A stretch of DNA of 64,000 bases. It comes from Muricea muricata (lineage: Eukaryota > Cnidaria > Anthozoa > Malacalcyonacea > Plexauridae). Of the stretch, positions 40,991 through 54,800 are shown piece by piece. Numbering within the stretch: the stretch's first letter is position 1; each line of letters starts with the position of its first letter. The position numbers and the translations under genes are program-made. The notes below the pieces were generated by a model, which saw only the letters and a list, made by a program, of their open reading frames with translations, did not search any database and was not told the origin of the DNA. The stretch covers positions 11,326,383 through 11,390,382 of the forward strand of contig OY979725.1 in NCBI GenBank assembly GCA_963855995.1, written 5' to 3'.

Positions 40991-42818
40991 TCGTAATAAC
41001 TATTATCTATATATTCATTAGACTGGGATCCTAGTATTGTGTACAATTTATGAAAACTTTAACGGAAATGACGTTAATGCGTATTTCAAAAATACATATG
41101 ACATTATCTTCTCACTTTATATTCCAGCATAGCAGTTGTGCCGTGGGACATCATGCGAAATCCTTGGGTTGCGCTTGCTAGCAAGAGAAACAAGGCCGAT
41201 GTGCTCAAGAGATATTTTAACACGTTTGTCAATAGCCACCCCGGCTACAGATTTATAGTTGCAAAGAAATTCGACGATTTGTACGACGTTTGCGTGACGG
41301 CCCAACAGTGTTCCGAGATAAAAAGGCATTTGGAAAGAGAATTTGGTCTTGACGGATGCTTGAAAGAAGCTGGTTCGCAGGAGGTACCTTCACACGAGTG
41401 TACATACAAATCGTTCACAAACGGCCGAGATTTTCGAGATTATCGAGAACGCACGTTGGCTACCAAAAACAGGCCAGTTATCAAGGCGAAACATGCAGAA
41501 GCGAAGCGGCACTACGAGGAAGTGAAATCGATTTTTAACAGAAGCAATCGTAAAGCTTTTCAAATTCTGTGTTTCGATATCGAGGTTTACGAGCACGACT
41601 ACGATATTATGTTGGAGATTGGGTATGTCATTTGTCGTTTCTCCCCAGCGGTCACAAGTTACACGGTCTCAGCCTCCGCGCAACAAGATCACACCCATCA
41701 AGCAACGCTGGTCGAAAAACGTCACCTCATTATCAGAGAAAACCTTAGCTACAAGAATCATGATAGAGTCCCAGACAACCGATACGGATTCAGGTTTGGC
41801 TCATCGGAAACCTTGTCGATGGCCGATGCTGTGAGGAGGTAAATATTACTTATTTCTTGTGATTAAAATCACTAAAAGTTTGTAAATATTGCTTTGCTTG
41901 CGATTGTTTCGATTACGGTTGACGTACCAGAGAACAACTGCTGTAGTCATATGGAATATCATGCCATGCATGATAACTTCGAGTAACTTCAGCACCCCCC
42001 CCCCCCCCGCAGACCTTTACATGACACGCCTCCCTAACCCCCTTTAAAGAGACACGATTAACCACAATGCAATGCAAACAACATTTGTTTATGTTGTGCA
42101 GTCTTTTCACCATAGCAGCCGCCACTTTGGAAGCCATGAAAATGTCTGACTCTAGCACATAGCGCAAACCACGAGGATTCGTAGATCATCTGGGGCAGGT
42201 GGTATACAAAGAAAAGCTTAGTTTCCATATGGTCGTGACTGTTGTAGCAAAGTCATTCTCGACGATGTGATATAGTCAGATTTACCATTTCGTTTGTGGG
42301 CTGTATTCAAATTAGTAATCATAAGTGTAGATCGGCGTACATACTCTATCACATCTGTCACGACATTCACGACAACGCCGCTTAAAAATTTGGCTAATTT
42401 ATCTTGGCTTTACCACTGAGACAGCTGTCATGACTTTTAGAAATAATATAATTTCATGTTCATAAAGTTACTGTTGTCTAATTATCAAAGGTTTGGTGAG
42501 GATGTCAGAGGATGTGATTACATCCTTGGACATTCAGTGAAACATGACGATGCTTACCTCAGGAAAGTTGGCGTGGATTTGAGCGTTCTCAATAAGGATA
42601 TGTTCGACACACAGGTTATTCAAACCTACAAAGATAGTTTAAAAGAAAGTGAGAAATATTTCATGCGTGGCCTGTCGTATCTGTTGAAAGAATACAAAGT
42701 GAGTTACCAGGAGAGTGACCTACATAACGGTGGCTGTGATGCTTTCTACACTATGATGGTGTTTCTGAGACAGATGGGATACAGTGCTCAGGAAGTGAAT
42801 GCCATCGTCGCATCTTAA
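40223..42818 (+). CDS. DEDDh 3'-5' exonuclease-like protein (Gfd2/YDR514C type) with novel N-terminal region, copy 2, intact
   Basis: Exons 40223-40242, 41128-41838 and 42491-42818 keep phase 2 throughout and give 352 residues. Residues 1-115 form an unrecognised domain: WDIMRNPWVALASKR, a GYRFIVAKKFDDLYDVCVT strand-helix block and QQCSEIKRHLE. A basic helical stretch follows at ~115-150. The exonuclease fold has motif I at D157-x-E159 (CFDIEVYEHDYDIMLEIGY) and motif II at D263 (ILGHSVKHDDAYLRKVGVDL). Motif III is H322-x4-D327 (LHNGGCDAFYTMMVFLRQM). The H-N-G-G-C-D-A form and the EIGY after motif I resemble the Gfd2/YDR514C branch of DEDDh nucleases. All four acidic residues and the His are present, so activity is plausible; nucleic-acid substrate unknown. 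AATAAA at 43180. Confidence 0.75.
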
Positions 42819-44565
42819 GATAAACGAACTGATTTTGCCACAAATTTACAATAATTCGTTTAATAAGCACAATATGATTCTCTCGAGTGTGATACAAGTG
42901 ACAATATTAATTACAGGACTGATATTTGTTTGTATAAAAGCATCCTATAATATAGCAATTGTTGTCGACTTGTTGTAACCAGTAGACAATTCCGAAGTAA
43001 ACAGTTTTCAAAAAAATCGGTATAACACATATTTCTAAGATTACCATGAAATTCCTAAAACCTATAGATTAAAACTAGACAAGAATGAGTTAATGATATT
43101 TCTAAGTTGTACCCATAGAGGTGTTGGACAACCAATGAAAAGTATGTCATATATTTTATTGTTAAATCATTGTAATTTCAATAAAAAAAAATTTTGTGGC
43201 CGAAAAAATGTCAGAGTTCCTTTAGTGCCTATACACTGCATAGCTAATTGAAGACATAGTCATAGTAAATACAGCCTCGTGGATCTACAAATACAGCATA
43301 TGGTATCATATTTGCATAAATACTTGCATACTGTATTTGGTACACTCGGGTACACCCTATCCTTTTCGCGCAAATTTTACACTGTTGTTCCCCTCCCCTT
43401 CATCAATTACGGACGAAAGGCTCACAAGGGATTTTTGGCCGCCGGGTCAGTGAAGTGTTTTGTTTCTACCGTTTAGAATGCATTCTATGACTTACAGAAG
43501 ACAGATTATTTGAATTAAATAGAAGTTCAGCGATATGTTCACAGATTTCGTTCCAGTTGTGCATAATGTATTAAAAGAATGTTCGCCAATTAGCTATGTT
43601 AAGCACAATCTACCCGATACTATTTTGGTATATGAAACAATGAAATGAGACCTTTTTTAGATGCGTTCCTATACTAACTACCGCCATTGCACAAATAAAA
43701 TGAATGCAAAATGTAAGTCATACCAGGCTATACAGAATCCATTTGTAACGAATGAATGCAGGAAGCCTACAAAATTGATCATAGCGAAAAACATAATGGA
43801 TGTACATTTTACCACAATACATTGCGATCGGACATCGTTTCAAAAAGCATGTTGACGTCCCTTACTATAACAACTTCTGAAAATAATTGAGCTGGAACTT
43901 GCATGACGCGCACGGACATGGAAGTAACCTTGTTTGCACTTTAACAATACGGTGCATACGGCATACACATGCAGTAATAAGGTTGAAGGAGATGTTACAC
44001 AGGACGATGTCGACGATTTACAACGAAAGTGAAGTTACACGAATATTTTTTGGTTCGGCCAGCAGTCCATTGCGCAGAAAATTGTTGAAAAAGCAGGACA
44101 AGTTGAAGTACATCCGTACCGATACTGAAGCCAAGAGTAGATCAAGCTGTTCTGTGTGATATAACGTTTTTGTGAAATTTAAATGTATTTCTATAAATAA
44201 GAATCCGGCTCTGATACAGACTGGACAGGATTCAAGAAGATAGACGCCAACAAACGGAAAAAAAGCGAAAATTACTCAAACTATGACAATCAATATCTTG
44301 GTTTTGTGTTCAAGGATGCGGTTGGTTGATCATTCACGTCATATTTTCCTCCTATATCGAATATCACTTTATTTTGACTTCGGTTTGCATTCGATTGGCT
44401 TGCGACCGTTATTTCATGTACTTGCATTAATTCCAGAATATTTCAGTTGCAGAACAGCAAGAAAATACAAACGGCAAATTCCACTTGGTGTTTTGACGAG
44501 AAATAGAGTGGATCGGAAATTCTAGAACAGAAGTCATTGTCGACAGTCTTGTTATTGATAAAAAA

Positions 44566-47137
44566 ATGGCGCACTCAATTAACAGGTATGGTTTGTATAA
44601 TGAAATAAAAAGATCTACATGATTTAAAGTATATAAATGTATAAACAAGGGTTTCTATATTTTACTGTCGCCCTGCATACAACCTGTAATCGCATAGTCA
44701 TCCAACGTGGACCTATTCTGTTCTCATTACTAATTTGAAATAAGAAAGACATGCAGTTCCTTTATTATACAGTGAAGAGGTTATGGTCAGCTGGGAAATG
44801 ATGAGAGGTTTCTGGATTTGCTTGGCTTTTGAAATTTAATAACAATTTCGAAAACAATTTTAACACAGTTGGAAAGAACGTTTTAAATCTAGTGAAATTG
44901 TGAGGTTTGGTTGTAAAATATTCTAAAATGTCGAAAATATAGTAATGTCAAGATTGCGAATTTTGTATACTTTTGTATTACGCGGGAAGAAACGTTACCA
45001 CATTTCCACAAAGTGGTAACGCTTTTCCGAGCGTAATACAAAAGTATACAAAATTCGCAAACTTTACAGGAGTATATTTTCCACATTTTACAATATTTTG
45101 CAACCAAACGTGACAATTGTATGAAATTTAGGATTTTAGGTTGTTCTTTCCAGCTGCGCTAATTGATTTTCCGAATTGAAAAGTTTGTCGAATAGGGGTA
45201 TGGTCCATTTACTTATTAAACACGTTGTTTGTGTTCCAAAAAGTTGAAAGTCACTTAAACCAACCCAAACATTCTATGTCGATTCGTAATACTATTTTCT
45301 ATATACATTCTTCACACAGTAACTCGAGTTTAGCATTGTTTACTTTGCGTGCCAACTCCGAAATAACATTGACGCGTTTTTGAACAATACATTATCTCCC
45401 ACATTGATACACAACCTTTGATACAAAACACTCACTTCATATTCCAGCACAGCAATTGTACCATGGAACGACATGCGAAATCGTTGGGTTGCGCTTGCTA
45501 GCGGGAGAAGCAAGGCCGATGTGGTCAAGAGATATTTTAACACGTTTGTCAGTAAACACCCCGGCTACAGATTTATAGTTGCAAAGAAATTCAACGATTT
45601 GTACGACGTCTGCTTGACGGCCCAACAGTGTTCCGAGATAAAAAGGCATTTGGAAAGAGAATTTGGTCTTGACGGGTGCTTGAAAGAAGCTGGTTCGCAG
45701 GAGGTACCTTCGCACGAGTGTACATACAAATCGTTCACAAACGACCGAGATTTTCGAGATTATCGAGAACGCACGTTGGCTACCAAAAACAGGCCAGTTA
45801 TCAAGGCGAAACATGCAGAAGCGAAGCGGCACTACGAAAAAGTGAAATCGATTTTTAACACAAACAATCGTAAAGCTTTTCAAATTCTGTGTTTCGATAT
45901 CGAGGTTTACGAGCACAACTACGATATTATGTTGGAGATTGGGTATGTCGTTTGTCGTTTCTCCCCCGCGGTCACAAGTTACACGTTCTCAACCTCCGCG
46001 CAACAAGATCACACCCATCAAGCAACGCTGGTCGAAAAACGTCGCCTCATTATCAGAGAAAACCTTAGCTACAAGAATCATGAGAGTCCCAGACAACCGA
46101 TACGGATTCAGGTTTGGCTCATCGGAAACCTTGTCGATGGCCGATGCTGTGAGGAGGTAAATATTCAATTTATTTCTTGTTCTAAAAGCTTGTAAATATT
46201 GCTTTGTTTGCGATTGTTTCGATTACAGTTGACGTGCCAGAGAACAACTAATTTAGTCATATGCAATATCATGCCATGCATGATAACTTCGAGTAACTTC
46301 CGCAACCCCCCATCCCCCTCGTAGACCTTTACATGACACGCCTTCCTGACCCCCTCCAAAGAGACATGATTAACCATAATGCAATGCAAACATTTGTTTA
46401 TGTTGTGCAGTCTTTTCATAATAGCTGCCGCCACTTTGGAAGCCATGAAAATGACTGACTCTAGTACATAGCGCAAACCACGAGGATTCGTGGATTATCT
46501 GGGGCAGGTTGTATACTATGCAAAGAAAAGCCTAGTTGCCATTTGGTCGTAACTGCCGTAGCAAAGTCATTCTCGACGATGTGATATAGTGTAGATCTAT
46601 CTACCCTTTCTTTTGTGGGCTGTATTCAAATTAGTCATATTAAGTGTAGATCGGCGTACATACTCTATCACATCTGTCACGACATTCACGACAACGCCGC
46701 TTAAAAATTTGGCTTATTTATCTTGGCTTTACCACAGAGACAGCTGTCATGACTTTTAGAAATAATACAATTTTTTGTTCAAATAGTTATTGTTGTCTAA
46801 TTATTAAAGGTTTGGTGAGGATATCAGAGGATGTGATTACATCCTTGGACATTCAGTGAAACATGACGATGCTTACCTCAGGAAAGTTGGCGTGGATTTG
46901 AGCGTTCTCAATAAGGATATGTTCGACACACAGGTTATTCAAACCTACAAAGATAGTTTGAAAGAAAGTGAGAAATATTTCATGCGTGGCCTGTCGTACC
47001 TGTTGAAAGAATACAAAGTGAATTACCAGGAGAGTGATCTACATAACGGTGGCTGTGATGCTTTCTACACTATGATGGTATTTCTGAGACAGATGGGATA
47101 CAGTGCTCAGGAAGTGAATGCCATCGTCGCATCTTAA
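44566..47137 (+). pseudogene. DEDDh exonuclease array, copy 3 (mosaic 5' end, frameshifted)
   Basis: Exon 1 at 44566-44585 is of the MAHSIN type. At 44773-44840 an exon-2 fragment of the copy-6 type (EEVMVSWEMMRGFWIC) runs into a stop. A palindromic element follows (~44893-45121), then a second, copy-1-like exon 2 at 45448-46156 and exon 3 at 46810-47137. The 45448 exon carries the same 2-nt deletion as copy 1 (~46080), so motifs II and III are out of frame. The relic fragment shows that a divergent gene was overwritten by a copy-1-type segment. It is unlikely to yield an active enzyme. Confidence 0.72.
44893..45121. mobile_element. Palindromic foldback MITE in copy 3
   Basis: The inner arms GCGAATTTTGTATACTTTTG and its reverse complement (44956-44985 versus 45033-45062) pair almost perfectly. 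The outer ends GGTTTGGTTG...AAAATATT and AATATTTTGCAACCAAAC also mirror each other, giving ~100-bp arms around a short loop near 45010. There is no ORF. The element marks the junction where the truncated exon 2 meets the copy-1-type segment. Confidence 0.75.
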
Positions 47138-50100
47138 AGATAAACGCACTGATTTTGCCACAAATTTACCATAATTCGTTTAATAAGCACAATATGATTC
47201 TCTCGAGTGTGATACAAGTGACAATATTAATTACAGGACTGATATTTGTTTGTATAAAAGTATCCTATAATATAGCAATTGTTGTCGACTTGTTGTAACC
47301 AGTAGACAATTCCGAAGTAAACAGTTTTCAAAAAAATCAGCCAGTATAACACATATTTCTAAGATTACCATGAAATCCCTAAACCTATAGATTAATTAAA
47401 GCTAGACAAGAAAGACTTAATGATATTTCTAAGTTGTACCCATAGAGGTGTTGGACAACCATTGAAAGTATGTCATATATTTTATTGTTAAATCATTGTA
47501 ATTTCAATAAAAAAAAAATTCGCAGCCGAAAAATTGTCATTCCTTTAGTGCCTATACACTGCATAGCTAATTGAAGACATAGTCATAGTAAATACAGCCT
47601 CGTGGATCTACAAATACAGTATATGGTATATCATACATGGTACTCTCGGGTTGACCTATCATCTTTTTCGCGCTCCTATTTTACACTGTTTTTCCCCTCC
47701 CCTTCATCAATTACGGACGATAGGCTCACAAGGGATTTTTGGCCGGTCAGTGAATTGTTTTGTTTCTACCGTTTAGAATGCATCCTATGACTTACAGAAG
47801 ACGGATTATTTGAATTAAAAAAAAGTTCAGCAATATTGTTCACAGCTTTCGTTCCAGTTGTGCATAATGTACTAAAAGAATGTTCGGCAATAAACTATGT
47901 TAAGGAAAATGTACTCGTTACGATTGTCATATCGGTACATGAAACAATGAAATGGACATTTCTATTTGTTTTCCCATATTTACTACCGCCATTGCACAAT
48001 TAATATTAATGCAAAATGTGCCAGCAGTTTTAGCTACAAGTCATACCAGGCTATACAGTATCCATTTGTAGCGGATGAGTGCAGTAAGCCAACGGAATTA
48101 ATATTAGCAGTTTCTAGCTTGAAGGCTGATCATAGAATCACAAAGAATACAGCTTTTTGAGAATGACTCCAGTCCACCGGGCACAAGGAGCCCCATCCCC
48201 GTTGTTCATATGATGAGATATGACTTGAATGCAATGTACTTTAATTCATAGATTTAAAGCTTTTCGTGCGAATGTGCACGTATGATGAAGAATGCACGAC
48301 AGGAAAACAGCCATGCATAATTTTAGTGGTGTTGAATTTCACGCTCGCGGTGTACAAATACATCACGAAATTGGATAGGGCAACCACTAGACCCGAAGCA
48401 GAGTTCGAGAAAAGAAGCAGAGCTCCGAGAATATATAAACACAATAACAAAAAATTCTGAAAGAATTCAAGTTCTTTGCAACAAATAAGGGAGGTAAGAA
48501 AGACTTTGTAAATTAGATAAAAGCTCATTAAGGACATTGTCAAAAAATTCTTTTTCGACGTGTAGCCTGTAACTCTTAGTGTTCAATTATAAGAAAGCCG
48601 ATATACGATTCAGCATTGTGAAAATATTGGTGTTTAAAAACAGCATTTTAATTATGAAAACGCTAACTCTATACTTCATAAGAGGTTTACGGAGCAAACT
48701 ATACAATTGCCCATGTAAGAATCAATTCTTCCTATTAAATCTTGCCCATTGCTGTAGGCTTTGTTGCCATTTTTTCAATTTGTATTGCTTTACATATTCC
48801 CATTTTTTATATTGCCTTCGAAGATATATAACACGACGCAGAAATGTCAATTATAAACAGTACCAATATTTCTCGCTAAGATATACCGTACGGTCAGAAA
48901 ACTGAACATGTATAAGAGGGCATTGCGAAAATTTGGAATGATTTTTTCCCATACAGTCTTATTGCATTCCAAGGTGCACCCTAATTGGTTGCGCAATTTC
49001 AGCCTTCTTCGTGGTTAGATAAAATATGAGCAGGCGAGCCGAAGGCGAGAGGTTGTAAATCAGACAAAGATCGGATATTAATGCTTAATTAGCATGAAAA
49101 CTACTGCATAACCAGTAACGATGTCTGCAACCCACGGTAAATAAAGTAATTTGATTTGATTTGATTATTTATCGTACTTGTGTAATGCCTGGATGAAAAC
49201 GTTCGTATGCCTTCATAATCTCAAAGAAATGAGAGACATTTGGTTAGGAAATCAAACTTAAAGCTTGCCAAATCAGGGCAAAATCTTTACCCGGTTTATA
49301 GATATTGATTAAATATGTATTTTTTTTAATGAATTAATAAAGAATTTCACTGTGATAGATGTGAACGACTGGATTAATAACGAATGTCCTGAATTTGCAA
49401 TTTCTCACGGCAACATTTATCCTCTAATAATAGACTGCTCGTTTGTAGCCATTAGAAGAATAAATTGCAGAAAAAATTGCAAGTACAAACATTCAAAGCC
49501 ATAATCAGCCGCGTTTGTGATCTCAGGTGTCACCCTTCATCAATTTCATAGATTTCACAATAATACAGACACTGTTAATTACTTGTGTGTCTGGGCAAGA
49601 CAATCTAGAGACGTCAGCGAAGTTGACCTGCACGGACATGTTGGTTTTACTTAAGCATGCAATACGGTGCATGTATGGAGATGGCCTGCCGCAGCTCGAG
49701 AGCTATCGGCTGAGCAAGACACTCGATCGGGCATGTTAGCTCAGCCGATAATGCGGGTGGATTTTACTGAGTTTTGTACCTCATCAATTAATTGTCCCAA
49801 GCTTTCTCGCACGTCAATTGAAATTCAATAGATGTATGACAATACATCGATTGAATTTCAATTAATTTACGCGTGTACATACACCTTGTGTGCGTTTTTA
49901 ACTGTCGTAATTTATCTCGGATGATGGCCTGGATCAAACGGACCAAAAGCTCAGATTTCTAATTAAATCAATTTATAATTTTGTGGCAACACCAACACCG
50001 CGGTCAAACGTTTGCGCATGCGCGAGTTGTCCGGCGAAGAAGTAGAAGGACATCAACTGATGATGATAGTACTTCGCTACCGATGGTCGTTGATTGCAGT

Positions 50101-51870
50101 GAAACTTCACTTGTTGGCATATTACACACTTTTCATTGTGAGCACTGCTGTTTGTTGTGTTTTCTGGCCCTAGTTCTCGATTGTGACAACAGCTGTAAGG
50201 ATATTTAGCAGGAGTATCGCTGTCGGCACGTTTATGAAGCTCTAGAAAAAAGGGTAAATAAAATTACGAGGGGGTAAACTCAGAAAAACGTTCTTTTAAC
50301 ATATGGAACATACTCAAAATTTCGCTACCTTATATTTTCAGCCGTCTTCTTGTATTCTTCGCTTTTCTTAGCTTTTCACTCCTTTGTATTCAATTTGCCT
50401 TTTTTTCCCGCGCTTTTCTGAGGTCTCACGCATGCGTGTAACGTTTGACCGCGGTGTTGGTAACACCACGCAATTTACCATCGCAAAGCTTTCGATAACG
50501 TTCGATTAATGATCCCCATGCAATCTACAAGTAACTTATTAAAATCAATTTAATTTATTAGCATGGTGTTTCCACAAATTGTTTTTAAGTTAATATGCCA
50601 TATTTGTTTAAAACAAATCCGATATATTTGGTAAGACATAGACAGCTTTAAAATTTTGAATATATGTTTAGTAGAATAAATTATTGTGCAGCAGAATTGT
50701 GCAGCAGTTATATTCTTCACTAATTTCGGAATCTTAGGAATATTAATGGGACAGAAACGAATTAGAAATTGCGAAAAGGAAAGTGACAAAATTTAATCTT
50801 ATAGGTATAAGAATGTCCACATGTCATCATGTGTGTATAGTTAAATTTACCCTCATTTCTCATCCTATGTTTGTCGTCTTTTTCACGTATTGAATTAAAC
50901 CACAAATTTATACTCTATATAATAAGACGTTTTATTATTTTAATCACACGACCACAATATTGCCTACTTGATATTCAACTTTCGCTTTTCAGCAAATTCT
51001 CCCAATAATTCCCATATTTTGAGCCTTTATTCTGTCGGTTTAGGTTTAATAAGGAGAAACCGGTTGAATTCATATACCAGTTGAATTATTGTTGACGGAC
51101 TATTTGGACGTTTAAAAAACACATGGCTCGTTCAACGGAAAGGTATGGACTATACTGAGTAATTAATGTTGACAATATGCAAAAATATTTTCCCCTGTTT
51201 CATATTTCTTGTCAAATAATTCAAGCGTTTCCATTTAAAATATTAAGATCGGACACTTCAGGATTTCATCAACACGATCAGAATTTCATCACAAGAACGA
51301 TCGAGTACTTAATACTATTGCACTAAAACAAATGTTTAGGTCCTTAAGACAGAGGAAAAGATGTCATATTTGCTATAAAATCAACTTTGAGAAATTTTCA
51401 TCGCAGCTAGGGTTTTCAAAGTCGAGCGTTTTGATGAGAGAGGTCTAAAGGTGAAAACATTGATGGCGTTGTCGAACATAAGAATGAACTTTGTAAAACG
51501 TTTTGTTCGCTAAAACAAGCGGTGTTTGGCATAGACTTCAGCATAACAGTTCTCTCATCGCAACAAGATTTTCCTGTTGTTTAATACCAAGATTGGCCGG
51601 TTGTGTTGGGAATAACTATGTACGCAGTTGATAATACTCCTTGGACTAGTTGTTTTCTTCGGCGCGGAAAAATCTATTTGCGTCCTCGGGCTTTCGGGCC
51701 GTAGGTCCTACAGACTCTCTATAATATACTTTCTATATATATTGTAAGTATACAACATAATTATCCTGGACATCATCAAGACATGTGTAGTCAAACGTTC
51801 AAACCAAGTTGTGGCAGTTAGCTGGTAATTTACTAATTAAACACGTTGTTTGTATACCCAAATATTCTAT
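45206..51870. repeat. Segmental duplication, right copy (array copies 3-4 unit)
   Basis: Homologous to 34463-40990. It begins right after the foldback element in copy 3 and ends where the transposon insertions in intron 1 of copy 4 start. It carries the same frameshift in its exon 2 as the left copy, so the deletion predates the duplication. Confidence 0.85.
49983..50469. mobile_element. MITE with GTGG(C/T)AACACCAACACCG-type termini, copy B
   Basis: Same element and same position in the spacer as 39117-39582. Its left arm is longer (TTTGCGCATGCGCGAG retained), so it is closer to the full-length form. The element was carried along by the segmental duplication, not inserted independently. Confidence 0.75.
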
Positions 51871-54800
51871 GTCCATTCCATCCTCGTCCCCAGGGCCTTG
51901 CGGGAGCTCGCCACCCGCTAAAGGCCCTGGAATAGATCATTCCGGAAGCGCATATTTTCTGCACTAGTTTACAATGCGCATGTGTAAAAACCTATTACTC
52001 TGATAGAGCTAAAATACTCCAAAATCTCAATTTCTCCATATTCTTTTATTAAATCAATAATGTTATCTGTCTCTGATTTAATCCCAAAGAGAAAAATTTT
52101 TTCGTACGATTTATTGCTAATATTTTTTGCACAACACCTACATATTTCTAATTCGCAGTCGCTGGCATTTTTTTTGGGAGTTAAATCAGCACTCTCAGCC
52201 ATGATCAAACATCGCGAATGAATTTACACCCTTTGTTGTGCTCTCGAAAGGTGCAATTTATACCGGAAGTCGCAAAAAATTGTACATTTCCGGCAATTAG
52301 CAATAGCCAATGAGATCTCTGCCTTTAATCATTTATCCCAGAGCCTATTTTCCCACGAGTGAAAGCGAGTAAGGAAAAAGGCTCTGGGGACGAGAATGAT
52401 GTCCACTCGTAAAATATATAGAGGATATTACATGGTGGCGCGAAGATATGATTATTTTCGAGTGGTGAAAACAATATTGTTTTCGAAACATTTTCGGCAA
52501 AATATATTGGCGTCGGAACGCATATTTTAGCCATGTTTTTATTGTAAAATGAACAGGAAGATGACAAATTTTGATAGATTTACCTTTTTTTATTGATGTG
52601 GAGCGAAAAAGCAGCAATTACATCAAGACTAAAGCGTTTTTATCGCGTCGTCTTGGCTGTTTGGCAGCCATACTTGCAATAAAGTAAACGCAATGAAATT
52701 TCTGAATGGAATTCTCATGAATTAGAGCATCGCTTAGAAAAAATAAATAAATAATTCAATTGCCGTTTAGGTCGGTCCGTACTGGAGAAATATTTTGTCT
52801 CGACAAAAATATTTTTCCAGTACGGACGTACCATCCGGTAAATAACATCTATATCTGTAAGCTACCGTGTAATGTTTTTTTTATTATATAGTCAGAAGTC
52901 GGAACAAGCGAACAGAGAACGTATAAATCCCGCGGGAAAACACACGCGTTTTTCACGCGTTACATATTTTTTTCATATTTTCACTAGTGAAAATATGGAA
53001 AATTTGAGTGTTTTAGTACCCGTAAACACCCGTAATCATATAATACACTATTAATACACTATTATCTATATATTCATTAGACTGAGATTGTAGAATTGTG
53101 TACAATTTATGAAAACTGTAACCGAAATGACCTTTGAAAGAAAATGGCAACAAAATTTTTTATCGTCTCATTTCAAAGAGACTCCAAAACAATATATAGA
53201 AGTCTATTACATAATTTTTGTATCTGCCTTATTTCCTGAAATATTTTCACTTGAAATCTTAAGTTGTCCGCCATCTTGGATATTTGTGGATTTGCAAGAT
53301 ACGTCACAACTGGGATCACGCGATTTTTTTTCTTACGACACAATGGTTAATATGCTCTCATAACCGCATGTACGGCGACTGAGAAGATTTCAAACAACAT
53401 CTGATTGTTAGTAAGTATTTAGGAGTAGCTTCGACTTATCCCTGTTGTGACGTCATCAAAACATAGTTAATGAGGTGAAAAATTAATCCAAGATGGCGGA
53501 CAGTTCGTTGATTTAGGTGAGAATATCTCCCGAAGAAAAACAAATATAAAAATTTTGCAATAGATTTCTATTTATTGTTTTCCATTCAAGTGAGACAGTA
53601 AAATTTTTTGTTGCCATTTCCCTTTAACGCACTTTTCAACAGTACATATGACATTATCATCTCACTTTATATTCCAGCATAACAGTTGTGCCATGGGACG
53701 TCATGCGAAACCGTTGGGTTGCGCTCGCTAGCGCGAGAAACAAGACCGATGTGGTCAAGAGATATTTTAACACGTTTGTTAGTAAACACCCCGGCCATAG
53801 ATTTATAGTTGCAAAGAAATTCAACGATTTGTTCGGCGTCTGCGTGACAGTTCAACAGTGTTCCGAGATAAAAAGGCATTTGGAAAGAGAATTTGGTCTT
53901 GACGGATGCTTGAGAGAAGCTGGTTCGCATGAGGTACCTTCGCACGAGTGTACATACAAATCGTTCACAAACGACCGAGATTTTCGAGATTATCGAGAAC
54001 GCACGTTGGCTACCAAAAACAGGCCAGTTATCAAGGCGAAACATGCAGAAGCGAAGCAGCACTACGAGAAAGTAAAATCGATTTTTAACACAAGCAGTCG
54101 CAGAGCTTTTCAAATTCTGTGTTTCGATATCGAGGTTTACGAGCACAACTACGATATAATGTTGGAGATTGGGTATGTCGTTTGTCGTTTCTCCCCCGAG
54201 GTCACAAGTTACACGTTCTCAGCCTCCGCGCAACAAGATCACACCCATCAAGCAACGCTGGTCGAAAAACGTCACCTCATTATCAGAGAAAACCTTAGCT
54301 ACAAGAATCAAGATAGAGTCCCAGACAACCGAAACGGGTTCAGGTTTGGCTCATCGGAAACCTTGTCGATGGCCGATGCTGTGAGGAGGTAAATACTATT
54401 TATTTCTTGTTCTAAAAGCTTGTAAATATTGCTTTGTTTGCGATTGTTTCGATTACAGTTGACGTGCCAGAGAACAACTAATGTAGTCATATGCAATATC
54501 ATGCCATGCATGATAACTTCGAGTAACTTCAGCAACCCCCCCCCCCCCCTCGCAGACCTTTACATGACACGCCTTCCTGACCCCCTTTAAAGAGACATGA
54601 TTAACCACAATGCAATGCAAACATTTGTTTATGTAGTGCAGTCTTTTCACAATAGCTGCCGCCACTTTGGAAGCCATGAAAATGACTGACTCTAGCACAT
54701 AGTGCAAACCACGAGGATTCGTAGATTATCTGGGGCAGGTTGTATACAAAGAAAAGCCTAGTTTGCAGATGGTCGTGAATGTCGTAGCAAAGTCATTCTC

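Noticed and set aside
45437..45916. 159-codon minus-strand frame, conserved at 34915-35181, 41390-41596 and 53667-54146
   Set aside because: Open antisense frame over exon 2 of the exonuclease copies. Conservation follows from the sense gene and the frame is broken in some copies.
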